A stretch of 34,521 bases of DNA from Acidobacteriaceae bacterium (GCA_003131315.1 PKUV01000155.1:1-34521), one strand, 5' to 3'; numbered from the stretch's first letter, positions 8,195 through 16,638 are shown. Numbers and translations: made by a program. The notes: a model not told the origin generated them from the letters alone.

Positions 8195-8719
8195 ATGCAA
8201 CCAAGGATTGAATACGCGAAAACCGCTCCCGGGGCCATGACTGCAATGTACGGCCTGGAAACCTATGTCCGCCGCTGCGGGTTGGAGCGCTCTCTGCTTG
8301 AATTGGTAAAGTTAAGGGCGTCACAGATCAATGGATGTGCGTACTGTGTGGACATGCACACGAAAGACGCCCGGGCGGAAGGTGAAACCGAACAACGGCT
8401 CTACGCGGTGATCGTCTGGGAGGAGACACCTTTCTTCACCGAGCGCGAAAGAGCCGCACTCGCCTGGACGGAAGCAGTCACGCTGGTCGGCCAAGGGCAT
8501 GTACCGGATGATGTTTATCAGCAAGCTCGCGGTAGTTTTAGCGAAACCGAGCTGGTTAACCTGACCCTGGCAATCATCGCCATCAACGGGTGGAACCGAT
8601 TGGCGATCAGTTTTCGCACCGTACCTGGCACCTACCAACCTGCCAGAGAGAATAGCGTGAAGACCGGAGCCCATGGCTCGCCGGCCCAGAAAGAAGAGGG
8701 GCACGCAGCCGATGACTAG
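8195..8719 (+). CDS. AhpD / carboxymuconolactone decarboxylase-family protein
   Basis: This encodes 174 residues from the ATG at 8195, with GGAGG close upstream. The helical AhpD core carries Cys48 and Cys51 in NGCAYCVDMHTKD, plus His55. In AhpD this CxxC-xxxH set gives alkylhydroperoxidase activity or thiol-disulfide exchange. FRTVPGTYQP near the C-terminus is typical of the short single-domain branch. The substrate is not predictable from sequence. It sits between the universal stress and DUF488 genes; its last 47 bases overlap the proposed start of the next gene, implying translational linkage. A role in peroxide or nitrosative defence is consistent with its neighbours but is inference. 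Confidence 0.85.
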   Translation: MQPRIEYAKTAPGAMTAMYGLETYVRRCGLERSLLELVKLRASQINGCAYCVDMHTKDARAEGETEQRLYAVIVWEETPFFTERERAALAWTEAVTLVGQGHVPDDVYQQARGSFSETELVNLTLAIIAINGWNRLAISFRTVPGTYQPARENSVKTGAHGSPAQKEEGHAADD

Positions 8720-9407
8720 GAGTGTGAGCGATCTGCGAGGGCGAGCTGGGCCTTCGGACAAACGGCCCCGCACCGAATCGTGCCCTGCTGCCGGCAAGCC
8801 TACTCACCGGCCCGGTCGGCCGGTCGAGCGGAGAGCCAAACAGTCCGATCAGAACCTCATCGTATTAACGGTGAGGCACTCCACCCGAACCTCGAAGAAG
8901 TTTGTTGCTCTACTCATCGCTCACGGCGTCAACCAGTTAATCGATATTCGAACCATCCCACGCTCGCGGCACAATCCCCAGTTCAACCGCGACGCGCTGC
9001 CCCGCCCGCTTCAAAAAGCGAGAATTTGTTATCGGCATATAGCTGGACTTGGCGGTCTGAGGCACGCGCGTCGTGACTCGATCAATGCTGGTTGGAGAAA
9101 TGCCAGCTTTTGCGGCTTCGCTGATTACATGCAGACACCGGAGTTTCAAGAGGCCCTCGGTCAGCTCATCCAACTGGCCCAAAAACGACGGACCGCAATC
9201 ATGTGTGCCGAAGCTGTGCCTTGGCGATGCCATCGCTCACTGATCGGCGATGCACTTCTGGTTCGAGGCTTTCGAGTAGACGAAATCGCAAGCCCCACGC
9301 GCACGCGGCCCCACACTCTCACCCAATGGGTCCGAGTGAGAGGAAAGCAACCCTCCTACCCTGCCAATCCGGAACATACCAAGGCCGCTGTCCGGGAGGT
9401 AGCGTGA
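8673..9407 (+). CDS. DUF488 family protein
   Basis: A protein of 244 residues if the ATG at 8673 is used (GGAG three to four bases upstream), or 231 from ATG 8712 (AGGGG further upstream); I cannot decide between them. The first 60 residues are basic and probably disordered. The DUF488 domain follows, with LIDIRTIPRSRHNPQFNRD near residues 92-110 and a later MCAEAVPWRCHRSLIGDAL, the conserved Cys/Arg/His region. The biochemical function of DUF488 is not settled to my knowledge. The gene overlaps the AhpD-like gene by up to 47 bases, so it belongs to the same transcription unit. Confidence 0.8.
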   Translation: MARRPRKKRGTQPMTRSVSDLRGRAGPSDKRPRTESCPAAGKPTHRPGRPVERRAKQSDQNLIVLTVRHSTRTSKKFVALLIAHGVNQLIDIRTIPRSRHNPQFNRDALPRPLQKARICYRHIAGLGGLRHARRDSINAGWRNASFCGFADYMQTPEFQEALGQLIQLAQKRRTAIMCAEAVPWRCHRSLIGDALLVRGFRVDEIASPTRTRPHTLTQWVRVRGKQPSYPANPEHTKAAVREVA

Positions 9408-9489
9408 CACCTCCTGGCATGCCGAGAAGTCGTAGCCGTTCCAGAGGGATTGGGGAACGCTTATAAGACATTAGGGAATAGGAGGCAGC

Positions 9490-10278
9490 GTGGCGGAGAG
9501 AAGAGTACGGCTGAACATCCAGCGACAGGACAACCCCAATTCGAAGGCTTACTGGGAAGAGTTCGACCTCCGGTGGAGGCCCGGCATGAACGTCATCAGT
9601 GCGCTCGTGAGCATCGCCATGGACCCGCTAGACCGCCATGGAAGACAGACCATGCCGGTTACATATGATTCCAATTGTCTGGAAGAAGTTTGTGGGTCAT
9701 GCGCCATGCGGATCAACGGTCGAGCAGCCATGGCGTGCTCTTCCCTTATCGACAAGCTGGAACAACCTATTCGTCTCGAACCGTTGTCACGATTCCCTGT
9801 CGTACGCGACCTGGCTGTAGATCGCAGCGTGCTCTTTGAGAACTTGAAGCAGGTGCAGGCCTGGGTTCCCTTCGATGGGACCTATGACCTCGGTGCCGGC
9901 CCGCGCATCGACCCTGCGGTACAAGAGCAGGCCTACCCCTTGTCGCGCTGCATGTCCTGTTGCCTGTGCATGGAGGTCTGCCCGCAGTTCACAGAACCTA
10001 CACGATTCGTTGGGGCGGCAATCATCAATCAAGTACGGCTCTTCAATCTCCACCCGACCGGATCTCATCTCCGGCACGAACGGCTGACCGCAATGATGAG
10101 CGATGGCGGAATCCACGAGTGCAGCTACGCTCAGAACTGTGTACAAATCTGCCCCAAGAACATCCCGTTGACAACATCCATCTCCATTGTTTATGGCCAA
10201 GTGATGAAGCAGGCAATCGGCGATCTGTTCCAGAAACCGGAGTTCACCAGCGCCCGAGAAGAACCGGGACGGAGATGA
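9490..10278 (+). CDS. sdhB: succinate dehydrogenase / fumarate reductase iron-sulfur subunit (orphan SdhB)
   Basis: A 262-residue protein starting at GTG 9490, with AGGAGG five bases upstream. The N-terminal ferredoxin domain binds [2Fe-2S] through Cys63, Cys68, Cys71 and Cys83. The C-terminal domain has CMSCCLCMEVCP (Cys154, 157, 160, 164) and a second set, Cys211, Cys217 and Cys221, for the [4Fe-4S] and [3Fe-4S] clusters. In complex II this subunit carries electrons from the flavoprotein to quinone. Neither the flavoprotein (SdhA) nor the membrane anchors (SdhC/D) are adjacent, which is unusual. It could work with distant subunits or with another oxidoreductase, such as the NuoG-like protein; that is inference. 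The gene follows the stress genes at a gap of 82 bases. Confidence 0.85.
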   Translation: MAERRVRLNIQRQDNPNSKAYWEEFDLRWRPGMNVISALVSIAMDPLDRHGRQTMPVTYDSNCLEEVCGSCAMRINGRAAMACSSLIDKLEQPIRLEPLSRFPVVRDLAVDRSVLFENLKQVQAWVPFDGTYDLGAGPRIDPAVQEQAYPLSRCMSCCLCMEVCPQFTEPTRFVGAAIINQVRLFNLHPTGSHLRHERLTAMMSDGGIHECSYAQNCVQICPKNIPLTTSISIVYGQVMKQAIGDLFQKPEFTSAREEPGRR

Positions 10279-10418
10279 TACATCCGCACGTTGGGTTAAA
10301 CAGCGTTCGGGGTCTTTTTACGAGCTTGCAAGTGACACAGCTTCGCAATATCCATGAGTCGCTCCCGTTTTAGTGCCTGCTTAAACCAGGTTCTTCGATC
10401 TGCCAAAGAGGTATTGCC

Positions 10419-11024
10419 ATGAAGTATGATTTTCTGGTCGAGACTTACGAGACGGAGCGCGTGAAGGTCCTGAGCGTGTGGAGCGAGTTCAAGGATGAGG
10501 ACCTTCCGGTACGGCCGCAGCAGAGCGATCCGCGCGGACGCAGCGTGCACGAGCAGATGGTGCATCAATGCGTGAGCGAGGACTTGTGGTTTCGCAACAT
10601 GCTGGGCATCGAAGTCGGTGCCCCTCCTCTCCCTGAAGAGGAAACCCGCACCGGGTTCATGAGACGCTATGCGGAACATAGCGGCAAGCGACTCGCTGTA
10701 CTCCAACAAAAGGATGAGCACTGGTGGGAAGAGCCAACGAAGTTCTTCGATGTGCAACGCTCCAGAGCGTGGGTCATGACCCGCCGCTTGACGCATACTT
10801 CCCATCATCGCGGCCAGCAAATGGCCATGCTTCGTATGTTAGGTCGCGATCTGCATAGTAACTACGGTCCGACGGCGGACACGGGAGGGCTGATGCAGAA
10901 CCACGCGCCAACGATATACGCGTATGCGAATCTTGATGCCTTGCTCAAGGGAGAGGATTGCGGTGGCGCAAAATCGCCATTACCGGGTCCGGGCGGCAAA
11001 GTGGTGACGGAAAGACCGGGTTAA
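10419..11024 (+). CDS. DinB-like metal-binding four-helix protein
   Basis: A 201-residue protein from ATG 10419, with AGAGG upstream. It has the DinB/YfiT fold signature: a first-helix His (VHEQMVHQCVSED, His49) and the C-terminal THTSHHRGQQ with His126 and His130, which together form the usual three-His metal site. Members are diverse metalloenzymes and thiol transferases, often induced by stress; the substrate cannot be inferred. The C-terminal 30 residues are Gly/Pro-rich and probably disordered. It is the last gene in the rightward run, 140 bases after the SdhB-type gene; nothing intact follows for about 1 kb. Confidence 0.8.
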   Translation: MKYDFLVETYETERVKVLSVWSEFKDEDLPVRPQQSDPRGRSVHEQMVHQCVSEDLWFRNMLGIEVGAPPLPEEETRTGFMRRYAEHSGKRLAVLQQKDEHWWEEPTKFFDVQRSRAWVMTRRLTHTSHHRGQQMAMLRMLGRDLHSNYGPTADTGGLMQNHAPTIYAYANLDALLKGEDCGGAKSPLPGPGGKVVTERPG

Positions 11025-12002
11025 AAGCAGGGTCCGAAGCCGAGATCGAGTTGCACTGCACTCGCGACGCGTTGACGGGATGGGCCACGCTCGCTGGAGA
11101 GAGCCCGAGATTCTCGTCCAGCGCCGTTCCGCTCTGTTCGCTGTAGAGGAGAGTTTCAAGAGACGATCTGCGGCCAGAGCACAATACGGGAATGCGGACC
11201 TGAGCCTAGGCCTTGCTGCGCGAGGACATGGTACTCCGGTGGGACCGCGGCACCTCGCCGAAGAAGGAATCGTCCAGGTGCTTGGTCAGGATCTCCTGGT
11301 CCTGCCGGTTGGCGGGATTCAGTCGGTGCCCGTTCCAAGATCATCTTGCAATCCCCATCGCACATCTTCCAGGCTTCCGCAGAGACGCTTTCATAATCTG
11401 TTGGCCCAGTTTCGTTGTGAACAGTGGCTCGTCCGGCCCGCGTATTTCCCTCTCGCGCGCGTATTTCCCTCTCGCGGAAGACTCGCGTTGCCCTGGCCTC
11501 TCCGATTCTGGCGGTATTGGACGTGTATTACGGTCACGTGTATTTCCAGGCGGAAGAATTGTCCTCATAATCCATAATCCGACCAGTGTCTGTTTTGAAA
11601 TGCCGCCGTCCCAGGCGAAACCCACCCATATGTTGAGGACGATGTCCTCGTCCCGGACACATACAATTTTCCCGCAGGATCAAGGAAGTCGAACTGCGTG
11701 TGTCCACGTCCCAGAATAGAAGCTGAGAGCTGTTCATAGGCAACATCACGGGAAGCCATCTTAGGACAATCTTGCTCGGGCAAGCGTGAACCTCTGGCAA
11801 CGACTATAGAAGCCGGTCTTGGGTTGGCGCAGTGCTTCTAGCTCCACTCACTCAGCGAGAGAGAACCGCAAAAGCACGAGTTGACGAACCAGCCTCTGAG
11901 CAGCTCTTTCCCATGTTGTCCGGTCGGCCACCAGGAACAGGCGCATCAGCCACCAAATGAATAGCGGCAGGTGCCCATTTTCCGCATTGGGCCGTCCTGC
12001 GT
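11025..12002. other. 978-base gap with a possible gene relic and a short tandem repeat
   Basis: No intact gene is convincing here. On the minus strand, 11206-11436 reads as one frame (TTKLGQQIMKASLRKP, a TGA at 11341-11343, then NPANRQDQEILTKHLDDSFF and a final TAG). It looks like the end of a real protein interrupted by a stop, but I cannot name the family. A perfect 19-base tandem duplication lies just upstream. Other minus-strand frames (11565-11783, 11534-11800) overlap each other in different phases, as expected for decayed coding sequence. From 11800 to 12002 I see nothing. Confidence 0.4.
11439..11476. repeat. perfect 19-bp tandem duplication
   Basis: The unit CGCGTATTTCCCTCTCGCG occurs at 11439-11457 and again at 11458-11476. 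As 19 is not a multiple of three, the duplication shifts any reading frame crossing it, consistent with the decayed minus-strand frame it touches. A weaker partial match (CACGTGTATTTCC) lies around 11535. Confidence 0.9.
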
Positions 12003-12209
12003 TTAGTGCTTTGCCGGTTCGAGACTCGGATATAACGGTCTTTCAGTCTTAAAGACCAAATGGTAGCGGGTATCATTTCTTGGTTGTAGCACCTGAACCA
12101 ACTCCCATCCTTTCATGCCGTAATCCTGCAGAATCTTCCGAAGTTCTTCATCAAAGTCAACGCTACGGTTAAGCTCTGGACATATCGTCGAGTATCGCCA
12201 TTGCGACAT
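12003..12209 (-). CDS. DUF4177-like small protein
   Basis: This encodes 68 residues from the ATG at 12207-12209, with AGGAGGT eight bases upstream; the in-frame GTG at 12216-12218 overlaps that site, so the ATG is preferred. The sequence WRYSTICPE...DYGMKGWELVQVLQ followed by YHLVFKTER matches the DUF4177 pattern (a beta strand, the GWELV helix, then a strand ending in a basic residue). These small alpha-beta proteins have no established function. It is the third leftward gene after PrpD and the ComA-like gene, separated by about 200 bases, so cotranscription is possible but not assured. Confidence 0.7.
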   Translation of the reverse strand: MSQWRYSTICPELNRSVDFDEELRKILQDYGMKGWELVQVLQPRNDTRYHLVFKTERPLYPSLEPAKH

Positions 12210-12408
12210 TTTGGGCACCTCCTAGCTGTCGAGTGAACTCCTGTTGGTCATCAGTGGTCTTCGTTTACTTCCTCCCATTCCTTGAGAGTCCGTTTGTGCC
12301 GGCTACCCTGGAGGACCGCATTACGACAACCCTGGCTGTTGATGAAGCCTAGCCACGCTACAATCTGCTGCGGCAGCAACCAGCGTCTACTCTCGAGCTC
12401 GACTGTTC

Positions 12409-13248
12409 TCATCCCTTGTAAGTCACCACACGCCCCCAAAGACTTGCGGTTTCCCAGATGCCCGAGCGCAGGCATTCCAACTGGACGATCTGACTGTGAT
12501 CCACGAAGAGGTTTACCTCGGGCCCCCAGTTCTTGATGTACCAGGCGAAAACCTCCGGATCGGCAGCCTCGAACATCACTTTCGCCAGGCCAATTGCGTC
12601 GATGACCCGGGCGGGCACATCTGTACGCCACCGTTTCACGTTTTCTGTGATGCCTTCGGACTCGATCATGATCATGTAGGCCCCAGCGTCCAAGAACCGC
12701 TTCGCCAACCGGATGGGCCATTCTGGGTCGCGAGTCCCTTCCGTCTCCAGTTCTTCTGCTCTGGTAGCGCCGCCAGCCCCAAACTGAATGCCCACCTCGG
12801 GCTTGGCCTTAAGCCCGGCCTTCTGCACCTGTTCCACCAGTCGCAGCCAGTCGTCGGCGGGCAAGGTAATAAAACCGCTCGAAATCTCGATAATGTCAAA
12901 TCCCAGTTCCTTACACTCCCGGATATAACTTTTCGCCGCGTCCTTGCCCTGCATGAGCACCTGCTCGAGAAAACCTCCGGTCGATACGAGGACCCCGTGC
13001 TCGTGGCACAACTTGGTGATTTCCAAAACAGCACGACGCGGCATCAGCGTAAATGACCCGCCGGCAAACTTCAGCGAATCCACATAGCTGCCCATCGTGT
13101 GGAGGATGTCCTCGAGACAATGCCTGCCCATCGGTGTGTAGTACGGCCCACGGATCTCCGTGATCCCCTCGGTCCTCGGCTTTCGCTGCCGCTCATTCAC
13201 TCGCAGGAAAGAGAATGCACGTTCGTCCGCAACTTGAACGGTTGCCAT
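12409..13248 (-). CDS. comA: phosphosulfolactate synthase-like protein (ComA / HSA32 family)
   Basis: A 279-residue TIM-barrel protein starting at ATG 13248, with AAGGAGAG nine bases upstream. It matches the ComA family, which joins sulfite to phosphoenolpyruvate in coenzyme M synthesis and includes plant heat-stress protein HSA32. Recognisable blocks are TMGSYVDSLKFAGGSFTLMP (about 50-70), HEHGVLVSTGGFLEQVL, ELGFDIIEISSGFITLP and the late NLFVDHSQIVQLECLRSG. Bacterial members outside coenzyme M users are common and mostly uncharacterised, so the reaction should be treated as probable only. The start lies three bases after the stop of the PrpD gene, so the two are almost certainly one operon. 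The symbol marks homology. Confidence 0.8.
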   Translation of the reverse strand: MATVQVADERAFSFLRVNERQRKPRTEGITEIRGPYYTPMGRHCLEDILHTMGSYVDSLKFAGGSFTLMPRRAVLEITKLCHEHGVLVSTGGFLEQVLMQGKDAAKSYIRECKELGFDIIEISSGFITLPADDWLRLVEQVQKAGLKAKPEVGIQFGAGGATRAEELETEGTRDPEWPIRLAKRFLDAGAYMIMIESEGITENVKRWRTDVPARVIDAIGLAKVMFEAADPEVFAWYIKNWGPEVNLFVDHSQIVQLECLRSGIWETASLWGRVVTYKG

Positions 13249-13251
13249 ATT

Positions 13252-14658
13252 TCAACTCTCCTTGTGCGCAAGTACAACATGCGAGGCATCGGAATCCGGG
13301 CCCACGGCGCCCAGACGTTCCATCAACTCGCGAACCGAAACCTGCTCCAGATTAGCCACCGCATCAGCAACCGCGGTACGTTGTGCTGCGCTTGCATACG
13401 GTGTGGCAATCTCATTGAACTTCTGAATGGCCATTTCCCATGACATCGGCCGGGTGAAGAACCCTTCGTAATCCTTGGTTTCCTGTTCGAGCACGCGCCC
13501 GTCCTTTAGGGTGATCTTCACGCGACAAGGCATCTCGTTCGGAAAGCGGTCCGAGAAGAGCTTGCCCGGTTGAACCGAGACTTTGCCGAGAAGTGCTTGC
13601 ACATCCGCGCGCCGAATGCGCTCCTGTTCGTACTGTTCAGGCATCACCTGACCATCAAGAATCGCTACGGCGAGCACGTACGGCAGACTGTGATCCGCCT
13701 GTTCTTTGGTGGAAACAGTCGTCTTGTCGCCCTCTTCTCCCCCACCAATGATGTTGTAGGCAACATCAAAAATTTCCACGTCCACTCGCTTAATATCGGT
13801 ACTCGAGAACTGGTACCGCCGGAGCAGGGTAAGGACGGCTTCGATGGCAGTTTGCGAATGGATCTCGGCGTTGTACTTCTTAACCGTGGTCCGCCCCACA
13901 CACCCAAGGTCCTCCCCGGACCAACTCACCTGGAAACAGCCGGTGATGGCGTCCATGAGTCCCTTTTCTCCTTCAATTACCTCCAGAGGACCCGTGATTC
14001 CGTGCCTGGCCAGCAGTGTGGCACGAGTACAACAAGCTGCCAGGTTCGGGTAGGCGAGGCCCTTCCAATGTGACAGTTTTCCGGTCCGGGTCACCCGCAA
14101 GGCGTTGAACGCTGTCCCACTAATGGCGATTGCATTGGCGGTCTGCGATGGATCGAGCTTTAGGATCCTGGAGACCCCTGCAGCGACCCCATAGGCGCCT
14201 TGGACCGTGTGGTCAAATCCTCTGGCTCGGACTGGGGCAACATCGCATAATCGGCACTGGACCTGGTAGGCGACCGCCAGCGCGGTCATTAGGTCGCGAC
14301 CCGTGGCCCCGATGTATTCACCTGCTGCCAGGATCGCTCCCAGATTGTCGCTGGGGTGGCAGCTTTCTCCCCTGGCCAAGTAGCTGTCATTGAAATCGAG
14401 GTAGCGTATCAGCGCACTGTTGTAGAGAACAGCCCGGTCAACGTCAGTGGACCCACCACCAATCAAGGTACAGCTGCCCGTGCTACCTAGCTCATTGATG
14501 TACTCACGTATCATGCGTATGGGCTCCCCATGGAGTGCGCCCAGACCACAGCCCAAAGCATCCACAATACGGATCTTGAGTTGCTGGCGGGTGTCGGACC
14601 CTAGAGCCTCAAATCGTGCTCCGCTGGCGAATGCCGCCATTAGCTCCACTTGGCTCAT
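13252..14658 (-). CDS. MmgE/PrpD family protein
   Basis: A 468-residue protein from ATG 14658, with GAGGG just upstream. It has the full MmgE/PrpD fold: an N-terminal all-helical domain with the signature YLDFNDSYLARGESCHPSDN (Asp88, Asp91, His101, Asp104 region), FDHTVQGAYGVAAG and KLSHWKGLAYPNLA, and a C-terminal alpha-beta domain (about 270-400). Characterised members are 2-methylcitrate dehydratase, cis-aconitate decarboxylase and iminodisuccinate epimerase; sequence alone does not choose between them. No methylcitrate cycle gene (prpB, prpC) is near. Instead it abuts a phosphosulfolactate synthase-like gene, so a substrate in sulfonate or phosphoenolpyruvate-derived metabolism is worth considering (inference). 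Confidence 0.85.
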   Translation of the reverse strand: MSQVELMAAFASGARFEALGSDTRQQLKIRIVDALGCGLGALHGEPIRMIREYINELGSTGSCTLIGGGSTDVDRAVLYNSALIRYLDFNDSYLARGESCHPSDNLGAILAAGEYIGATGRDLMTALAVAYQVQCRLCDVAPVRARGFDHTVQGAYGVAAGVSRILKLDPSQTANAIAISGTAFNALRVTRTGKLSHWKGLAYPNLAACCTRATLLARHGITGPLEVIEGEKGLMDAITGCFQVSWSGEDLGCVGRTTVKKYNAEIHSQTAIEAVLTLLRRYQFSSTDIKRVDVEIFDVAYNIIGGGEEGDKTTVSTKEQADHSLPYVLAVAILDGQVMPEQYEQERIRRADVQALLGKVSVQPGKLFSDRFPNEMPCRVKITLKDGRVLEQETKDYEGFFTRPMSWEMAIQKFNEIATPYASAAQRTAVADAVANLEQVSVRELMERLGAVGPDSDASHVVLAHKES

Positions 14659-14772
14659 AAGCCCTCATTACGGTTACACTTGGCCTTGACTCGCGGGAAT
14701 GCGTCTCCATCGCCCACCTTCCACTCGCTCGCATGCTTCGCCTCTTGGACCTCTCTACCCACGACAACAGCG

Positions 14773-15069
14773 TCACGCGCTAAGCTCTTGCGCTTCTGCC
14801 GCTCCAATCACATTGCCGTGTCGTTCTGTACTCTTTAGCGGCACAACTGCAAGCCCCTTGTACGGATCGAAGCTCAGAGTCATGGTCGAGCAACAGGTCT
14901 CGCACAGCCAGAAAAACACTGAACTCCTGGTCGGCTTCAGCTGGCAAATATGATCCGGAACGTCCAGGCAAGGCTCACATGGCGTCTTCACATCACACCG
15001 AAATAACGTCCCGCCTCTCCAGTAGCGGAACGGCGCAGCACAGGTGGGATTGGCACAAGTCTCAACCAT
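14773..15069 (-). CDS. small Cys-rich (probable zinc-binding) protein, copy 2
   Basis: A 98-residue protein from ATG 15069, with AAGGGAA about seven bases upstream. It is a paralogue of the protein at 6056-6385: the shared CANPTCAAPFRYWRGG start, ICQLKPTRSSVFFWLCETC core and spacing are plain. Cysteines are at 5, 10, 25, 31, 34, 42, 56, 59 and 60; those shared with copy 1 are 5, 10, 34, 42, 56 and 59. This suggests a zinc ribbon from Cys5/10 and Cys56/59, with a second cysteine set in the middle. It lies 175 bases downstream of the intact PAS-LuxR gene on the same strand. The function is unknown. Confidence 0.78.
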   Translation of the reverse strand: MVETCANPTCAAPFRYWRGGTLFRCDVKTPCEPCLDVPDHICQLKPTRSSVFFWLCETCCSTMTLSFDPYKGLAVVPLKSTERHGNVIGAAEAQELSA

Positions 15070-15244
15070 TCGGAATTCCCTTCTAGCCCTCGTCCACCCT
15101 CTATTTGTTCACTCGTGCCTGTTCTTTGAAATAGTTCGTTCATACTCGTAACAGAAACAACCATCATGTCGAAGGAAATGAGGTTTGGGTTGAGAGATCT
15201 CGAACCAGGCACCCGGCGTGAATGATCGGAGGAAAGGTCAGGAG

Positions 15245-15901
15245 CTAGATTAGCTTGCGCCGCATGGCGTTCATTACGGCTTTAAGACGGTTGTGAGTCC
15301 GCAGCTTCTGGTTGATGTGGTGAAGGTGATTCCGCAGGGTTTGAAGGCTGATTTGTAGACTCTTGGCAATCTCTGGAGAGTTCTTGCCAGAGGCGAATAG
15401 CCTCAGAATCTGCAACTCTTGTTCGGAAAGCGCCGACACAGGAGATGCCGCCGGAACAGCTTCTTCGGCAACCTTGCTGAATTGACGGGACATCTGCAGC
15501 AGCTTCTCCGTCACTCGTTCCGCAGTCTTCTGCCGAGTGATGTCATGCGCCAGATGAATCACCAGGCGGTGTTGGTTCCGTGGGTTCTGCCACACCACAG
15601 TGGACATGTTGACCCATAGCCGCTTCCCGGAACGCAGGCGGACCTGCAGATCGAAATTCGGGATCTCCGTTCGCCCACCAGTACACTCCAGAATGCTGCA
15701 ACCCTCATGACACACCTGCGTCCCAAGAACACCCCGTCCGTGCAGGATCTGGAAACAGCTTTTGCCAAGAACCTCGGAAGAGGAATACCCAAACAACCGT
15801 TCGGACGCCCCGTTCCAGGAAAGGATCTCCCCCTGCTGACTCACACTGAAGGCAGCATCTGTGGTCCCTTCAAGGAACGTAAACAACTCATTCTCGAGCA
15901 T
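15245..15901 (-). CDS. PAS-LuxR transcriptional regulator (intact copy)
   Basis: A 218-residue cytoplasmic regulator from ATG 15901, with AGGAG nine bases upstream. Residues 1-125 form a PAS domain (DAAFSVSQQGEILSWNGASE, FGYSSSEVLGKSCF). It has an unusual cluster of Cys49, Cys64, Cys68 and Cys73 (VCHEGCSILEC) before the LWVNMSTVVW strand. A short helix links to a LuxR helix-turn-helix at about 155-215 (LSEQELQILRLFASGK, SLQISLQTLRNHLHHINQKL). No receiver domain or transmembrane segment is present, so sensing is likely direct by the PAS domain. The four cysteines are conserved in the broken copy and could sense redox state or bind a metal or Fe-S cluster (inference). It is followed by the Cys-rich protein. 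Confidence 0.85.
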   Translation of the reverse strand: MLENELFTFLEGTTDAAFSVSQQGEILSWNGASERLFGYSSSEVLGKSCFQILHGRGVLGTQVCHEGCSILECTGGRTEIPNFDLQVRLRSGKRLWVNMSTVVWQNPRNQHRLVIHLAHDITRQKTAERVTEKLLQMSRQFSKVAEEAVPAASPVSALSEQELQILRLFASGKNSPEIAKSLQISLQTLRNHLHHINQKLRTHNRLKAVMNAMRRKLI

Positions 15902-16098
15902 CCCCAGGCTCCTAAATGCACGTTGGCAGTGACCAGTACGAACAGTCCATCGAAATAAATATGCCCTGCTACGAGTATACGATCACAATTGGGCTGCACA
16001 GCAACACTTCACCGTGCTGTGGCCCGGGCTGGGCGACTGGTCATCAGTGCCACCGAAGATTTTTCGTGTACTTTTCAAAGAATTGAGGAAGAGCCCCA

Positions 16099-16560
16099 AT
16101 GGAACAGAAAAAGGCATACCGCACGTTTCAGTTCGGGAACGTCGTCGCTTGGAAATCCGAGTTTCGCGGAACATTGTCCGCTTCGGGACACCCGAACGTC
16201 GAAGTCGGGAATCCGCCGGCATTCAAGGGAACTCCTGACGTGTGGTCTCCAGAAGACTTGTTGATTGGAGCGTTGAATGCTTGCCTGATGTTGACGTTCC
16301 TTTATCAGATGCAGCGCCGACACCTGGAAGTGGTGGCTTACGAAAGCAGCGCCCAAGGCACGCTCGAGCACCGAGACGGAAAGTGCCGTGTCACTGGGAT
16401 TGTAGTTCAGCCTCGTATATCTCTGAAATCCGACCACGATATTGAGGCAGCTCGTGAAGCGATAAAAGATACCGTCGACTCGTGCATGATCAGCAATTCG
16501 ATCCTCGCGACAGTTCAGGTGGATCCCCAATTTAATGCCCTTTTGACGGCTGCCCAGTAG
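16099..16560 (+). CDS. OsmC family peroxiredoxin-like protein
   Basis: A 153-residue protein from ATG 16099, with AGGAAGAG upstream. It has the OsmC/Ohr fold with both redox cysteines: Cys62 in SPEDLLIGALNACLMLTF and Cys129 in DTVDSCMISNSI. Such proteins reduce organic hydroperoxides in the cytoplasm using lipoyl or other thiol donors. The N-terminus (YRTFQFGNVVAWKSEFRG) and missing long dimerisation segment fit the short OsmC-like branch rather than true Ohr. It is the only plus-strand gene between the PAS-LuxR regulator and the SDR; it is divergent from the regulator (gap of 197 bases), which may control it. Confidence 0.85.
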   Translation: MEQKKAYRTFQFGNVVAWKSEFRGTLSASGHPNVEVGNPPAFKGTPDVWSPEDLLIGALNACLMLTFLYQMQRRHLEVVAYESSAQGTLEHRDGKCRVTGIVVQPRISLKSDHDIEAAREAIKDTVDSCMISNSILATVQVDPQFNALLTAAQ

Positions 16561-16638
16561 GAATTCTAGGTCTCAACGAGCCATCGCCGTGCAGAAGAAG
16601 GTATCTTTAATGGGCATCTTGAACGTCGACAGTCTGGG

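Noticed and set aside
7639-8238. Minus-strand frame of 199 codons
   Set aside because: Antisense to the universal stress protein, which has a good ribosome binding site and family motifs.
12251-12721. Minus-strand frame of 156 codons extending past the ComA-like stop
   Set aside because: Overlaps the ComA-like gene in another phase; Arg/Gly/His-rich composition typical of shadows.
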